Assembly: GCA_021778575.1 (NCBI GenBank)
Contig: JAJYCH010000023.1
Location: 1-16,538 of the forward strand
Length of the DNA: 16,538 nt
Direction: 5' to 3'
Origin: Planctomycetota bacterium
GTDB taxonomy: Bacteria > Planctomycetota > Planctomycetia > Isosphaerales > Isosphaeraceae
A program made the position numbers and the translations under genes. Below are positions 8,071-16,387 of this stretch, in pieces; within the stretch, counting starts at the first letter, position 1, and every line of letters begins with the position of its first letter. The notes beneath the pieces are model-generated. The model saw nothing but the letters and a program-made list of their open reading frames with translations, had not been told where the DNA came from and made no database searches.

Positions 8071-11000
8071 TCAATTCAGCGATTCGATCGGATGGCGGCT
8101 CGCCGGCTTTTCGATCGGAGTTGCTTCCGAACGCGGTCGGGGCTGGACCGCGAAGCGAATGCCGATCCGTCGGATGAAGTTGACCCACTGATCGAGCAGA
8201 ACATAGAACACCGGCGTGACGATCAAGGCGAGAACCAGCGACAGGGCCTGGCCTCCAATGATCACCTTCGCCATGCTTGCCCGAGCACCAGCACCAGGTC
8301 CTTGACCGAGGGCGATCGGCACCATCGCGGCCACCAGCATCGCCGTCGTCATCAAGATCGGCCTGAGTCTCGTTCGGTTCGCCTCGATGATCGCCTCGTG
8401 ACGAGGGAGGCCTCGGGCTCGAAGCTGGTTTGTCGAGTCGACCTGCAAGATCCCGTTTTTCTTGACGATACCGACCAGCATGAACAGGCCGAACATCGCA
8501 TAGATATCCATCGGCGAGTGGAAGAGAACCAGCGAGAGCAGACCAAACGGGATCGTGACCGGCAGCGCCATCATGATCGCGACGGGTTGCATCCAGCTTT
8601 CAAACTGGGCGGCGAGAATCAGATACATGAAGAGGAAAGAGAGGGCAAACGCGATCACGAAGTAATAACCCGTCTCGGCCATTGCCTTCGCCTGACCGCT
8701 CAGTACGAACCCGTATTCGGGAGGCAGGTCCATCTTTTTCAGAATGCTCTGGGCACGGTTCACCGCGTCGCCTAACTGAATAGACTCGGGATTGCCCAGG
8801 ACCGTCACGATCCGTTGGCGGCCATAACGCTCGATCTCGGTCGGCCCGCGCGACTCGGAAAGATCGGCGATGGCGTCGAGCTGGACCAGACCCGACTTCG
8901 ATGAAGGCAGCCGGAGACTACCGACATCGCGGGGTGAATCACGATCCGCCGGCCGTGCGCGGAGCCAGACGTCGTATTGTTCATCGCCATCCTTGAACTT
9001 CGAGACCGGGCGACCGCCGACCAGGATTCTCAGACTATCGGCGATCGTACCGACCGGAATCCCGAAATCGCTGGCCCGTTCGCGGTCGATCGACACCTGA
9101 ATTTCGGGCTTCCGGAGTGACAGGGTGGTATCGAGGTCGGCGATTCCGCCCGCTTTCTTCAATTCAAGCACAAGACGGTCGGCATACTCGGAGAGTCGGG
9201 AGAGGTCGGGACCGGAAAGATTCACCTGAAAGGTCTGGGAGCGGCTCCCTCCCTGAAACTGCGAAACGTCGTTCACGCTGGTCCGGAGGTCGGGATAGGC
9301 TTCGAGCAGCTTACGGACCTGATTCTGGATCTCAAACTGAGTGTAGTTGGTCTTCCGGTCTTCAAGATCTTCCAGACGAACATAGATCGTCCCTTTGGTA
9401 ACGTTGCCTTCTCCCTTGACGACCCGACCACCGGCAACCTCGCCGGTACTGGTGAAGATGTGCTGGGTTCCTTTGAGCTTCCAGAGCTTGGCTTCGAGTT
9501 CCTTCAAGGTCTGGTCGGTCCGCTCCAGCGTATAACCTTCCGGCGCGGTGACCACGACCTCGAACTCGCTCTGATCGTCACGCGGGACGAACCCCATCTG
9601 AAGCATCTTGCCGATCGGTACCGTGCTGACGATCACTCCGAACGTCAGCAGGACGATCAACCACTTGAAACGGAGCGAGAACCGCAGGACCGCGCTATAA
9701 ACAGTGTCAACAATCCGGTAAATAAAGCCGTCTTTCGACTTTGTATGTCCTCCCTCGCTCGTCTCGATCTTGAGAAACCGCGAGCAGAGCATCGGCGTCA
9801 GCGTGAACGAGACGAAGAGACTCATCAGGACCGAGAATGCCACAGTGTAACCGAAGCTTGAGAAGAACCGACCGACAATCCCGCCCATGAACGCGACCGG
9901 CAAGAAGATCACGACGAGCGAGAGACTGGTTGCCAGCACGGCCAGGGCGATCTCGCTCGTCCCCACGCTGGCCGCTTCCATGGCATCCATTCCGTCTTCT
10001 TCCATATGGCGGAAGATATTCTCGTGAACCACCACTGCGTCGTCGATCACGATCCCGATCGCCAGGATCAGCGCAAGCATCGTGATATTATTGAGCGTGA
10101 ATCCCATGTACGACATGAACAGGAAGGTCGGGATAATCGATGTCGGAATGGCCAGCGTCGCGATGATCGTCGTTCGCCAGTCGCGAATGAAGAGAAGAAT
10201 CGTCGCCGACACCAGCCCGGCGGCCAGCAAGAGGTGGAACTTCACTTCTTCAATCGATTTCCGGACAAACCTGGAAGTGTCGCGAGTGACGACGATCTTG
10301 ATATCCGGCGGCAGGCTCGACTTGAGTTCCTGAAGCCGTTTTTGAAGGTCGTCGACCACTTTGACCGTGTTCACTCCCGACTGTTTCTGGATCGTCAGGC
10401 TGACCGCATTCGCACCGTCCAGCCGGGCCTTGGTTCGTGGTTCCTCGAAGGAATCCTCTGCCTGGCCGACGTCCTTGATCCGGATCGGCGTGCCACCCTT
10501 GTTGGTGATAATCAGGTTGTCGAACTGGCGAGCGGTATTCAGTCGGCCCAGAGTCCTGAGAACCATCTCACGCGAACCCTGATCGATTCGTCCGCCTGGT
10601 TCTTCAAGATTTTGACGCTCAAGCGCTGTCTTGACCTCATCGATCGATAGCGCGTAGGCCGCGAGCTTGTCGGCCTCGACGGTGACGTTGATCGACCGGG
10701 TCCGACCACCGACGAGGTTGATGGCCCCCACGCCGGCGACTGTCTCGAGACGCTCCTTGATCTTGACCCGGGCGATCTCGGTTACCTCACGCATGTCACG
10801 CCGGCCCGAAACAGCCAGGGCCATCACGGGCATCGCATCAGTGTCAAACTTGTTGACGATCGGGGTCTCGGTCCCTTCGGGCAAGTTGGTCAGGATCGAG
10901 CTGACCTTGTCGCGAACTTCTTGTGCTCCGACATCGCCATCTTTTGAAAGCAGAAACTGGACCGTGACGACCGAGATCCCTTCCTGAGTCGTCGAGCGGA

Positions 11001-11238
11001 GCTCGTCGATCCCGGAGACCGTGTTGATGATGTCCTCGATCGGCTTGGTGACGGTCGTCTCCATCTCCTCGACGCTGGCCCCGGAGAGCGAGGTCGTCAC
11101 GGTGCAGACCGGGAAGTCGACGTTCGGGAACAGGTCGACCCCCAGGTTGCCATACGCCACGACCCCGAGGACCACGGGCAGAGCCACGAGGACCCAGGTG
11201 AACACAGGTCGCTTGATGCAGATGTCGGAGATTGTCAT
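8071..11238 (-). CDS. Efflux RND transporter permease subunit (AcrB/HAE1-like)
   Basis: Inner-membrane proton-driven pump of the resistance-nodulation-division superfamily, full length at 1055 residues. It has the duplicated RND plan: a first membrane helix (about 11-30, after IKRPVFTWVLVALP), a large periplasmic loop (about 31-335), helices at 336-490, a second long helix near 525-545, a second periplasmic loop (about 546-855), and helices to about 1017. The proton-relay residues are present: D399 and D400 in GIVIDDAVVVHENI (TM4) and lysines K926/K927 in MLVGIVKKNGIL (TM10). These put it in the hydrophobe/amphiphile exporter group rather than among the heavy-metal pumps; substrates cannot be read from sequence. 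AGAGG precedes the ATG by 8 nt. It is the last gene of a tetR-MFP-RND operon, 95 bp after the adaptor gene; no TolC-like outer-membrane gene is in the window. Confidence 0.95.
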   Translation of the reverse strand: MTISDICIKRPVFTWVLVALPVVLGVVAYGNLGVDLFPNVDFPVCTVTTSLSGASVEEMETTVTKPIEDIINTVSGIDELRSTTQEGISVVTVQFLLSKDGDVGAQEVRDKVSSILTNLPEGTETPIVNKFDTDAMPVMALAVSGRRDMREVTEIARVKIKERLETVAGVGAINLVGGRTRSINVTVEADKLAAYALSIDEVKTALERQNLEEPGGRIDQGSREMVLRTLGRLNTARQFDNLIITNKGGTPIRIKDVGQAEDSFEEPRTKARLDGANAVSLTIQKQSGVNTVKVVDDLQKRLQELKSSLPPDIKIVVTRDTSRFVRKSIEEVKFHLLLAAGLVSATILLFIRDWRTTIIATLAIPTSIIPTFLFMSYMGFTLNNITMLALILAIGIVIDDAVVVHENIFRHMEEDGMDAMEAASVGTSEIALAVLATSLSLVVIFLPVAFMGGIVGRFFSSFGYTVAFSVLMSLFVSFTLTPMLCSRFLKIETSEGGHTKSKDGFIYRIVDTVYSAVLRFSLRFKWLIVLLTFGVIVSTVPIGKMLQMGFVPRDDQSEFEVVVTAPEGYTLERTDQTLKELEAKLWKLKGTQHIFTSTGEVAGGRVVKGEGNVTKGTIYVRLEDLEDRKTNYTQFEIQNQVRKLLEAYPDLRTSVNDVSQFQGGSRSQTFQVNLSGPDLSRLSEYADRLVLELKKAGGIADLDTTLSLRKPEIQVSIDRERASDFGIPVGTIADSLRILVGGRPVSKFKDGDEQYDVWLRARPADRDSPRDVGSLRLPSSKSGLVQLDAIADLSESRGPTEIERYGRQRIVTVLGNPESIQLGDAVNRAQSILKKMDLPPEYGFVLSGQAKAMAETGYYFVIAFALSFLFMYLILAAQFESWMQPVAIMMALPVTIPFGLLSLVLFHSPMDIYAMFGLFMLVGIVKKNGILQVDSTNQLRARGLPRHEAIIEANRTRLRPILMTTAMLVAAMVPIALGQGPGAGARASMAKVIIGGQALSLVLALIVTPVFYVLLDQWVNFIRRIGIRFAVQPRPRSEATPIEKPASRHPIESLN

Positions 11239-11333
11239 CAGTCGACCTCTGGAGATCCGGGTTTTCTGGTTTCAGGGAACGAATGACGACGCTGTGCAGA
11301 ACGAGCGACCACCGGTACAAATTTCGCTGTGAA

Positions 11334-12656
11334 TCATTCCACCGGTTTTTCGGTGACGGCGGGATCTCGGGCCGGAGTGGTCGCTTCGGGAGATTTGACG
11401 ACGACAGGCGTCTCGTCGGCAAGCTGACTTTGACCGGTGGTGACCACCCGCGCGTTCTCGGGCAAAGGGGTGAGCAACTCCACCCAGCCTGGGCCTTCCT
11501 CGCCGATCTCTACCGCGATCGATCGAGCTTGCTTCTGATCCTTCAGGACCATGAACAGCTTGGTCACTCCGGCAAAGCGAACGATCGAATCGAGCGGGAC
11601 CGTCACGGCCCGGGCGTTCTTGTTGGTGATGATCGATGCCTTGACGAAGCCACCCGGCCGAAGTTTTCCTTCCTCGTTCGGGACGGTCGCCTCGACCTGG
11701 AACGTCCGGTTCGACGAGTCGACCATCGGGTTGATTCGCGTGACGAACGCGGGAAACGTCTCCTTGGGATAAGACGAAACCGAGATCCGGACTTCCTGGC
11801 CAGCCTTGACCTCGGAGACGAAACGCTCGGGGATATTCAGCCAGACCCGCAAGGGGTTTTCGATCACCAGCTCGCAACAGGCATCCCCCTCGCGAACCAT
11901 CTGTCCCTCGGAGACCGATTTCTTGGTCACCGCGTAGCTCAGTGGGGCTTTCAGGCCTTCCGGCGCCAGGGTCGGCTTGGGGGCACGAATCTCCATATCC
12001 TTGATTGCTTCGGCCATGATCTTGACCCGGACCGCCGCGGCCAGGGCATTCACGACGATCGACTTCGCGGTCTGGATCGCGTTGTCGTAAGCCGCCGTGG
12101 CATTCCGGAGGTCGTTCTCCGTATTTTGCAATTCCTGACGCATCCCCGCGCCTTTGCTCATCAAGCTTCGTTCGCGCACCAGATTCTGCTCGGCACGCTC
12201 GACCACGGTTTTCGCCTGCACCACGGTCGGCAGATTCTCGATCATGATCTCTTTCTCGGTCGGAATCCGGTCGGGATATTCCGAGAGAAAGACGCCAACC
12301 TTGGCAAGCTCCGCCAGGAGCTGCTTCTTGGCTTGATCGAGCGCCAGTTCAGCGTCATTGGTCTCGAATTCGACCAGGAGTTCCCCGGGCTTGACCCGAT
12401 CGCCGATGTCGTGACGGACCTTGGCCACCCGGCCAATCTTCTTGGCGCCGACGGTGACCTCGTCCCACCCTTTCAACGTTCCAACCGCTCCGACGGACCG
12501 CTCGATCGGGCGGATCTCCACCTCGGCCACGGTCACGGGGACGACCCGAACCTCCTGCTTGGCCTCGTCACCCTTGTCTTCCTTGCCGCCGCAACCGGCA
12601 GAGATTGAGAGCAAGCAAAGCGAGATTGTCCATAAAACCGCTCGAAGACCGTTCAT
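11334..12656 (-). CDS. RND efflux periplasmic adaptor (membrane fusion) lipoprotein
   Basis: Adaptor that links an RND pump to an outer-membrane channel, 440 residues. The N terminus is a lipoprotein signal with the lipobox ISAGC and Cys22 as the predicted lipidated residue. Then come the first half of a beta-barrel and lipoyl domain (VGAVGTLKGWDEVTVGAKKIGRVAKV, about 55-80; IGDRVKPGELLVEFE, 84-98), a long alpha-helical hairpin (about 101-220), the second lipoyl half (IRAP at 223-226 to GQMVREGDACCELV, 251-264), the beta-barrel (VWLNIPERFVSEVKAGQEVRI, 271-291) and the membrane-proximal domain (from about 345). The second lipoyl half is unusual: the APFDGVV-like turn is replaced by a longer insert, about 227-246. 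The ATG overlaps the tetR stop as ATGA, implying translational coupling. It surely partners the RND pump encoded next. Confidence 0.93.
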   Translation of the reverse strand: MNGLRAVLWTISLCLLSISAGCGGKEDKGDEAKQEVRVVPVTVAEVEIRPIERSVGAVGTLKGWDEVTVGAKKIGRVAKVRHDIGDRVKPGELLVEFETNDAELALDQAKKQLLAELAKVGVFLSEYPDRIPTEKEIMIENLPTVVQAKTVVERAEQNLVRERSLMSKGAGMRQELQNTENDLRNATAAYDNAIQTAKSIVVNALAAAVRVKIMAEAIKDMEIRAPKPTLAPEGLKAPLSYAVTKKSVSEGQMVREGDACCELVIENPLRVWLNIPERFVSEVKAGQEVRISVSSYPKETFPAFVTRINPMVDSSNRTFQVEATVPNEEGKLRPGGFVKASIITNKNARAVTVPLDSIVRFAGVTKLFMVLKDQKQARSIAVEIGEEGPGWVELLTPLPENARVVTTGQSQLADETPVVVKSPEATTPARDPAVTEKPVE

Positions 12657-13324
12657 GACGGAATGCCTCGCTCTTGTTCGGGAACATCACCAGCGATACA
12701 ACCGGGCTGCCCAAACCCCTGAAGCAGATCGACGACCAGGCGATCGGCCAATCCCGGTTCCAGGGGAAAACCAACCATGATATGATCCATCGTCGAGGAC
12801 ATGATCAGTCCCCGAATGACTTGCGAGCAGGCATCGATCCGGGCTCGGTCGATCAGTCCTGCTTCGGCGAGTCGGCTCGAACAATCCGCGGTCGCGGCCT
12901 CGATGGCTTCGCCGAATAGATGCATCTCGTCGCGGAGGCTGGAGTTTTGCGGGCCGAAGCAGATCGCGTAGAGAAATCGGCTGCGGTCGGGTTCGTGGGC
13001 CATGAACTGAATGAAGTTGGCGAACATCGCGCGGACCAGCTTGATCGGGTCGGATTCGCTGGAAATGAGGTCGCGAAGCGCGGCGACGAATTGCTTCATC
13101 GGTTTGGTCAGAAGCGCTTCGGCCAGCCCTTGCTTGCTACCAAAATGGTAGTACAAGGTCGGCTTGGTCACGCCGGCGGCCTCGACGATCTCACGAACCG
13201 AGGTGGCGTCGTAACCACGTTCGGCGAACAACCGGGCGGCCACCCGGGCGATGTGCGTGGCCAGTTCGCCCGAAGTCCGATCCGCAACGGATGTTTCGGC
13301 GTCTGTCTTCGATTCCTTGATCAA
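12653..13324 (-). CDS. TetR/AcrR family transcriptional repressor of the efflux operon
   Basis: One-component DNA-binding regulator, 223 residues from a TTG at 13324. The N-terminal TetR domain is clear: IARVAARLFAERGYDATSVREIVEAAGVTKPTLYYHFGSKQGLAEALL, at roughly 25-72, with the recognition helix around TKPTLYYHF. The remaining part (about 75-223) is helical and corresponds to the ligand-binding and dimerisation domain typical of AcrR-like proteins. No ATG exists in frame; an in-frame TAA lies just upstream, leaving only TTG codons at 13342 and 13324, and the GAGGAG site decides for 13324. Its stop overlaps the adaptor gene start (ATGA). As first gene of the operon with a palindrome over its own promoter, it most likely represses itself and the pump, released by a pump substrate. 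Confidence 0.93.
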   Translation of the reverse strand: MIKESKTDAETSVADRTSGELATHIARVAARLFAERGYDATSVREIVEAAGVTKPTLYYHFGSKQGLAEALLTKPMKQFVAALRDLISSESDPIKLVRAMFANFIQFMAHEPDRSRFLYAICFGPQNSSLRDEMHLFGEAIEAATADCSSRLAEAGLIDRARIDACSQVIRGLIMSSTMDHIMVGFPLEPGLADRLVVDLLQGFGQPGCIAGDVPEQERGIPS

Positions 13325-13334
13325 GACGTTGAAA

Positions 13335-13340
13335 CTCCTC
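13335..13340 (-). promoter_or_regulatory. Ribosome binding site that sets the tetR TTG start
   Basis: GAGGAG on the minus strand lies 10 nt before TTG at 13324. A start at the other candidate TTG (13342) would place this consensus site within the first codons. The rare TTG codon may keep repressor synthesis low. Confidence 0.55.
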
Positions 13341-13348
13341 AAACCTTA

Positions 13349-13360
13349 TACCGAACGGTA
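13349..13360. promoter_or_regulatory. Predicted TetR operator
   Basis: TACCGAACGGTA is a palindrome with 5-bp arms (TACCG/CGGTA) and a 2-bp centre. It lies between the predicted -10 box of the tetR promoter and its ribosome binding site, so a dimer bound here would cover the transcription start. The ACCG/CGGT half-site type is common among operators of TetR regulators next to efflux genes (general family knowledge). Binding is inferred, not shown. Confidence 0.5.
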
Positions 13361-13363
13361 AGT

Positions 13364-13391
13364 ATTGTCGGTTTATCGTCAGGACAGTCAA
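13364..13391 (-). promoter_or_regulatory. Predicted sigma-70 type promoter of the tetR-MFP-RND operon
   Basis: On the minus strand TTGACT (13386-13391, 5 of 6 to consensus) and GACAAT (13364-13369, 4 of 6) are separated by 16 bp. Transcription would start near 13357, inside the palindrome at 13349-13360. A second -10-like TATAAG at 13344-13349 lacks a good -35 box. Confidence 0.4.
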
Positions 13392-13506
13392 GATCGAATC
13401 TCGAAGAAAAGTCGGGAAAGCTGGCGATTGGCTTCGTTTTGCGTTAGCTTCTGAGGAGGTCGGCGACTCTCCTTCCGACCGATGGCGAACCGTAAAGGAC
13501 TGCACG

Positions 13507-13950
13507 ATGTTGTTCGAGCGAGCGATCACCCCCCAGATTACCATTGGCGACCAGCCGTCGGAGTCTGATCTTGTCCGCTTCAAGGCCGAAGGATTCACTG
13601 GGGTCATCAACCTTCGGAATGATGGCGAGCCCGAGCAGCCGCTGAGCACGACAGCCGAGGGAGAGAAGGTTCGCGGTCTGGGTATGGACTACCTTCACAT
13701 GGGAGTTGGCGGGCCACTCGGCGAGGTCGGCGTCAAAGCTGTCTGCGACTTTATCGATGCCCACGGCAAGGTGATGGTCCATTGCCGGAAAGGGGGACGT
13801 GCCGCGGCTCTGGTCTTGATCCATCAGGCGAACGCGGCCGGCTGGTCGGCCGCCGAAGCGGTGGCGAAGGGAAGAGGGCTCGGCCTGGAGGTCGATGGCG
13901 GCCTGCGATCGATCGTCGAGAATTACCTCGACGATCACCGCGACGGTTGA
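13507..13950 (+). CDS. DUF442-type phosphatase-like protein (beta-lactamase hydrolase-like phosphatase fold)
   Basis: Small cytosolic protein, 147 residues, resembling the phosphatase-like DUF442 domain (dual-specificity phosphatase/rhodanese-like fold). Visible features are an N-terminal ITPQITIGDQPSESDLVRFKAEGFTGVINLRND typical of the family (about 7-39), a central strand-loop with DYLHMGV (61-67), and the active-site loop VHCRKGGRAA (91-100), with nucleophile C93 and anion-binding R98. The spacing C-x4-R is that of DUF442 and rhodanese/Cdc25-like loops, not the C-x5-R of classical tyrosine phosphatases. The start ATG has AAAGGA 7 nt upstream. There is no metallo-beta-lactamase partner domain, so this is the stand-alone form. 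Its last 16 bp overlap, tail to tail, the end of a Ser/Thr kinase gene. The substrate is unknown; phosphoprotein dephosphorylation or a sulfur-related role are both possible. Confidence 0.85.
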   Translation: MLFERAITPQITIGDQPSESDLVRFKAEGFTGVINLRNDGEPEQPLSTTAEGEKVRGLGMDYLHMGVGGPLGEVGVKAVCDFIDAHGKVMVHCRKGGRAAALVLIHQANAAGWSAAEAVAKGRGLGLEVDGGLRSIVENYLDDHRDG

Positions 13951-16382
13951 TCGATCGGGCCTTTAGGTTCCGGAGCCAGGCGGATAGCCAGTTCTTCCTC
14001 TTCGTTCGCCAGACTCCACTTGCCGATCGACCGATAAGCTCGGGCGCGATCGATCCGGAACCGCCGATTGCCCGGTTCCACGGCGATGGCCCGGCTGAAC
14101 TGATCGATCGCGGCCTCGGCATCGTCGCGAGCCAGGATGGTCGCCAGGTGGAAATGATACCAGGCATTTCCTTCGTCGAGCTGGATCGCCCGGCCGAGCC
14201 AGGATCGGGCGGATCGAGCTTTAGCCTGCCGATCGGCCAGCAAAGCCCATTCGAACGCGGCCTTCGCCGAGTTCTCCGTGGCGGGGTCTTCACTCAGCGT
14301 CGGCAACGGCGATTGATCGAGCCACGACCGGAGGGCTCGCCACGGCTTGGGATCATCGGTGAAGGCCAGCGCCCGATCGCAAAGCTCGATTCCCCTGCGT
14401 GATTCTCGACCGTCGCGCGGCTCGATTCCCAAGGTGAACTGGAAGAGAATCTCGTCGACCTGGCGAATCAAGATCGAGCGCCGCTGGCGATCGAGCGACT
14501 GTAACTGCGGCTGCTTGATCCAGTCGGGATTATCCAGGACCCGGAACGGAGCCAGCAGAGTCGCCAGTTGTTGATCGGATTCCGCGCCGTCGAGAATCCG
14601 ATAACGGAGCCTGGTGACCTGCTCCCCCAGTCGATCCGCGTCGGAACGGATCTGACCGGAAATTCGGGCCAGGCCAAGATATTTGACGGCCTGGAAGGTC
14701 AAATGGTTGAGGTCGGGTCGATTTGCCGTGAGCCGTTTGATTTCCTGAAATCGCGCGGTCGCGGTCACGAAGTCATCGACCTTGATGGCTTGCCGACCTT
14801 CATCGAGAAGCTGAATGACCGAAGTCTCGATCCGTTTTTGCTCCTGTCCTTCGCGAAGTCCGTTCATGACCAGGGCGACAGCCGAGCCGGCGACGATGGC
14901 TACGAGAACGGCCTTGCGCCACGACCGACGAACCTTGCGAATCGCCCGGACCACCAGCGGTTCGCGAGTCCAGCGCAGCGGTTGGTCGTCGGCGACTGCT
15001 TGCAAGTCGCCCGCCAGTTCGCCGGCATTCGGGTAACGCAGCGAGGGATCGGGTGCGAGGCAACGGCGGATCACCCGTTCGAGCGAGGCGGGGATCTCGG
15101 GATGATCCACGCAGATCCGGGGGGGAACGCGTCGGCGATCTTCCGCCGCTCGATGAAGTGCTTCGGGAACCGAGCTTCCTGTCGGAGTGGGGAATGGTCG
15201 AGAACCGGTCAGCGCCTCGAAAAGCAGAACTCCAAGCGAGAACAGGTCGGCCCGAGCGTCGAGGCGATCGTCCTGACCTTGCGCGACCGCCTCCAGGTGT
15301 TCCGGCGCCATGTAAGCCAGTGTTCCACCAAGGTGGTCGGGCTCGAACTCATTTCGTTCGGCCCAGGGCTCGCCCGCCAGGTTGAAATCGAGGAGCATCG
15401 GCAAACCATCGCCGGCGACGAGCACGTTCGACGGTTTGATATCGCGATGCAGGACTCCCCGGTCATGAGCGTGCGCCAGCGCTTCGGCAAGCCGCGCGCC
15501 CCACCAGGCGATCGCTCTCGCGAACGAGAGTTCGGCCAGAGTCGCACGGGCGGACGAGGTCATTGGCTTCGTTTCGAGCGGGTCGATCCGATCGAGTGCC
15601 GCCAATAATTCGGCCCCCGAGGGCGCGACCCGAGCCCCTGGCTCCGCCAGAAGTCGGGAGAGAGTCACGCGACCGAAATAAGGCATACAGAGCAAGTGGA
15701 GACCCGTGACCGGATCGGTCCGGTACGAGTGAACCGGAACGATATGCGTGTGCTGAAGCCGCGCCAGAGTCTGCGGCTCGCGTGAGCCGGTCCGCGCGAC
15801 TTTCAAGGCCACCGGCCGATCGGCGAGCTGTCGCTCGCGGGCCAGAAAGACCCGGGCGAATGACCCTCGACCGAGTTCCTCGACCAGGTAGAATCCAGCA
15901 ATGGTCTGCTGCGACTCAGGAAAGGGGGTCTGGTCCGGTCCGGGCAGATGCAGCGCCGTGGAAGCGGCGTTACCGATGATCTCGTGGATGTCGAAAACGC
16001 GCCGGAGCCGTTCCGAGAGATCGGGAAAGCGCTCGTCGTATTCGGCCGGAAACGGAGCCTGCCCGTCTTCCTCGCGGCGGCAAAATTCTTCGTAACACAG
16101 CGCGACGAGGGTTTCGGCGTCGAGCTGGGGGAACCGGTCGCGATAGTTTTCGACCCGGACCGATTCGCCTTCATCCCAGCGGAGATTCAGGTCAGCGCGG
16201 AGCAGGGCGAGCCAGGCGGCTGGCGTTGTGGTGTCGTCGATCCCGCCCGGGAGAAATTCGGCGGGATCGGGTTTGCGTTTTCGCCGGGGATCTCGCCACG
16301 CGTCTTCGTAACGGCGGGCAAGCCGGGTCGCGGCGGGGGACGACGCCTCGTCCCACGTCCCCGATCTGGCGATCGAGCCCAT
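13935..16382 (-). CDS. Membrane-anchored Ser/Thr protein kinase with C-terminal tetratricopeptide-like region
   Basis: Hanks-type kinase, 815 residues from the ATG at 16382; GAGGA ends 9 nt upstream within the end of the sigma-factor gene. A planctomycete-type N-terminal extension (1-165) contains two YxxRFP motifs (about 80-85 and 115-120). The kinase domain (about 165-465) has the glycine loop GRGSFARV (171-178), the ATP-binding Lys in VALKVA (K194), HRDIKPSN (312-319, catalytic D314), DFN in place of DFG (D332), and GGTLAYMAPEHL (353-364). A low-complexity insert (about 248-285) separates the hinge from the catalytic helix. One membrane helix follows at about 490-507. The C-terminal half is helical, with tetratricopeptide-like repeats (ELCDRALAF, WLGRAIQLDEGNAWYHFHLATIL, DQFSRAIAVEPGNRRFRIDRARAY), probably outside the cytosol. 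The key catalytic Lys and Asp residues suggest an active enzyme despite DFN. It sits 5 bp after the sigma gene, surely co-transcribed. Confidence 0.95.
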   Translation of the reverse strand: MGSIARSGTWDEASSPAATRLARRYEDAWRDPRRKRKPDPAEFLPGGIDDTTTPAAWLALLRADLNLRWDEGESVRVENYRDRFPQLDAETLVALCYEEFCRREEDGQAPFPAEYDERFPDLSERLRRVFDIHEIIGNAASTALHLPGPDQTPFPESQQTIAGFYLVEELGRGSFARVFLARERQLADRPVALKVARTGSREPQTLARLQHTHIVPVHSYRTDPVTGLHLLCMPYFGRVTLSRLLAEPGARVAPSGAELLAALDRIDPLETKPMTSSARATLAELSFARAIAWWGARLAEALAHAHDRGVLHRDIKPSNVLVAGDGLPMLLDFNLAGEPWAERNEFEPDHLGGTLAYMAPEHLEAVAQGQDDRLDARADLFSLGVLLFEALTGSRPFPTPTGSSVPEALHRAAEDRRRVPPRICVDHPEIPASLERVIRRCLAPDPSLRYPNAGELAGDLQAVADDQPLRWTREPLVVRAIRKVRRSWRKAVLVAIVAGSAVALVMNGLREGQEQKRIETSVIQLLDEGRQAIKVDDFVTATARFQEIKRLTANRPDLNHLTFQAVKYLGLARISGQIRSDADRLGEQVTRLRYRILDGAESDQQLATLLAPFRVLDNPDWIKQPQLQSLDRQRRSILIRQVDEILFQFTLGIEPRDGRESRRGIELCDRALAFTDDPKPWRALRSWLDQSPLPTLSEDPATENSAKAAFEWALLADRQAKARSARSWLGRAIQLDEGNAWYHFHLATILARDDAEAAIDQFSRAIAVEPGNRRFRIDRARAYRSIGKWSLANEEEELAIRLAPEPKGPIDQPSR

Positions 16383-16387
16383 CTCGG

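Noticed and set aside
11232..12608. A 458-codon forward frame opposite the adaptor gene
   Set aside because: Composition is Arg/Asp/Leu/Gly-rich with no domain, and the opposite strand holds a certain membrane fusion protein.
13458..13480. Inverted repeat GGTCGG/CCGACC in the leader of the phosphatase-like gene, as a possible riboswitch or attenuator
   Set aside because: Only 6 bp with an 11-nt loop, no T-tract and no conserved riboswitch sequence; expected by chance at this base composition.
14568..15608. A 346-codon forward frame opposite the kinase gene
   Set aside because: Shadow of the kinase reading frame; no motif, and its ends do not match any initiation signal.
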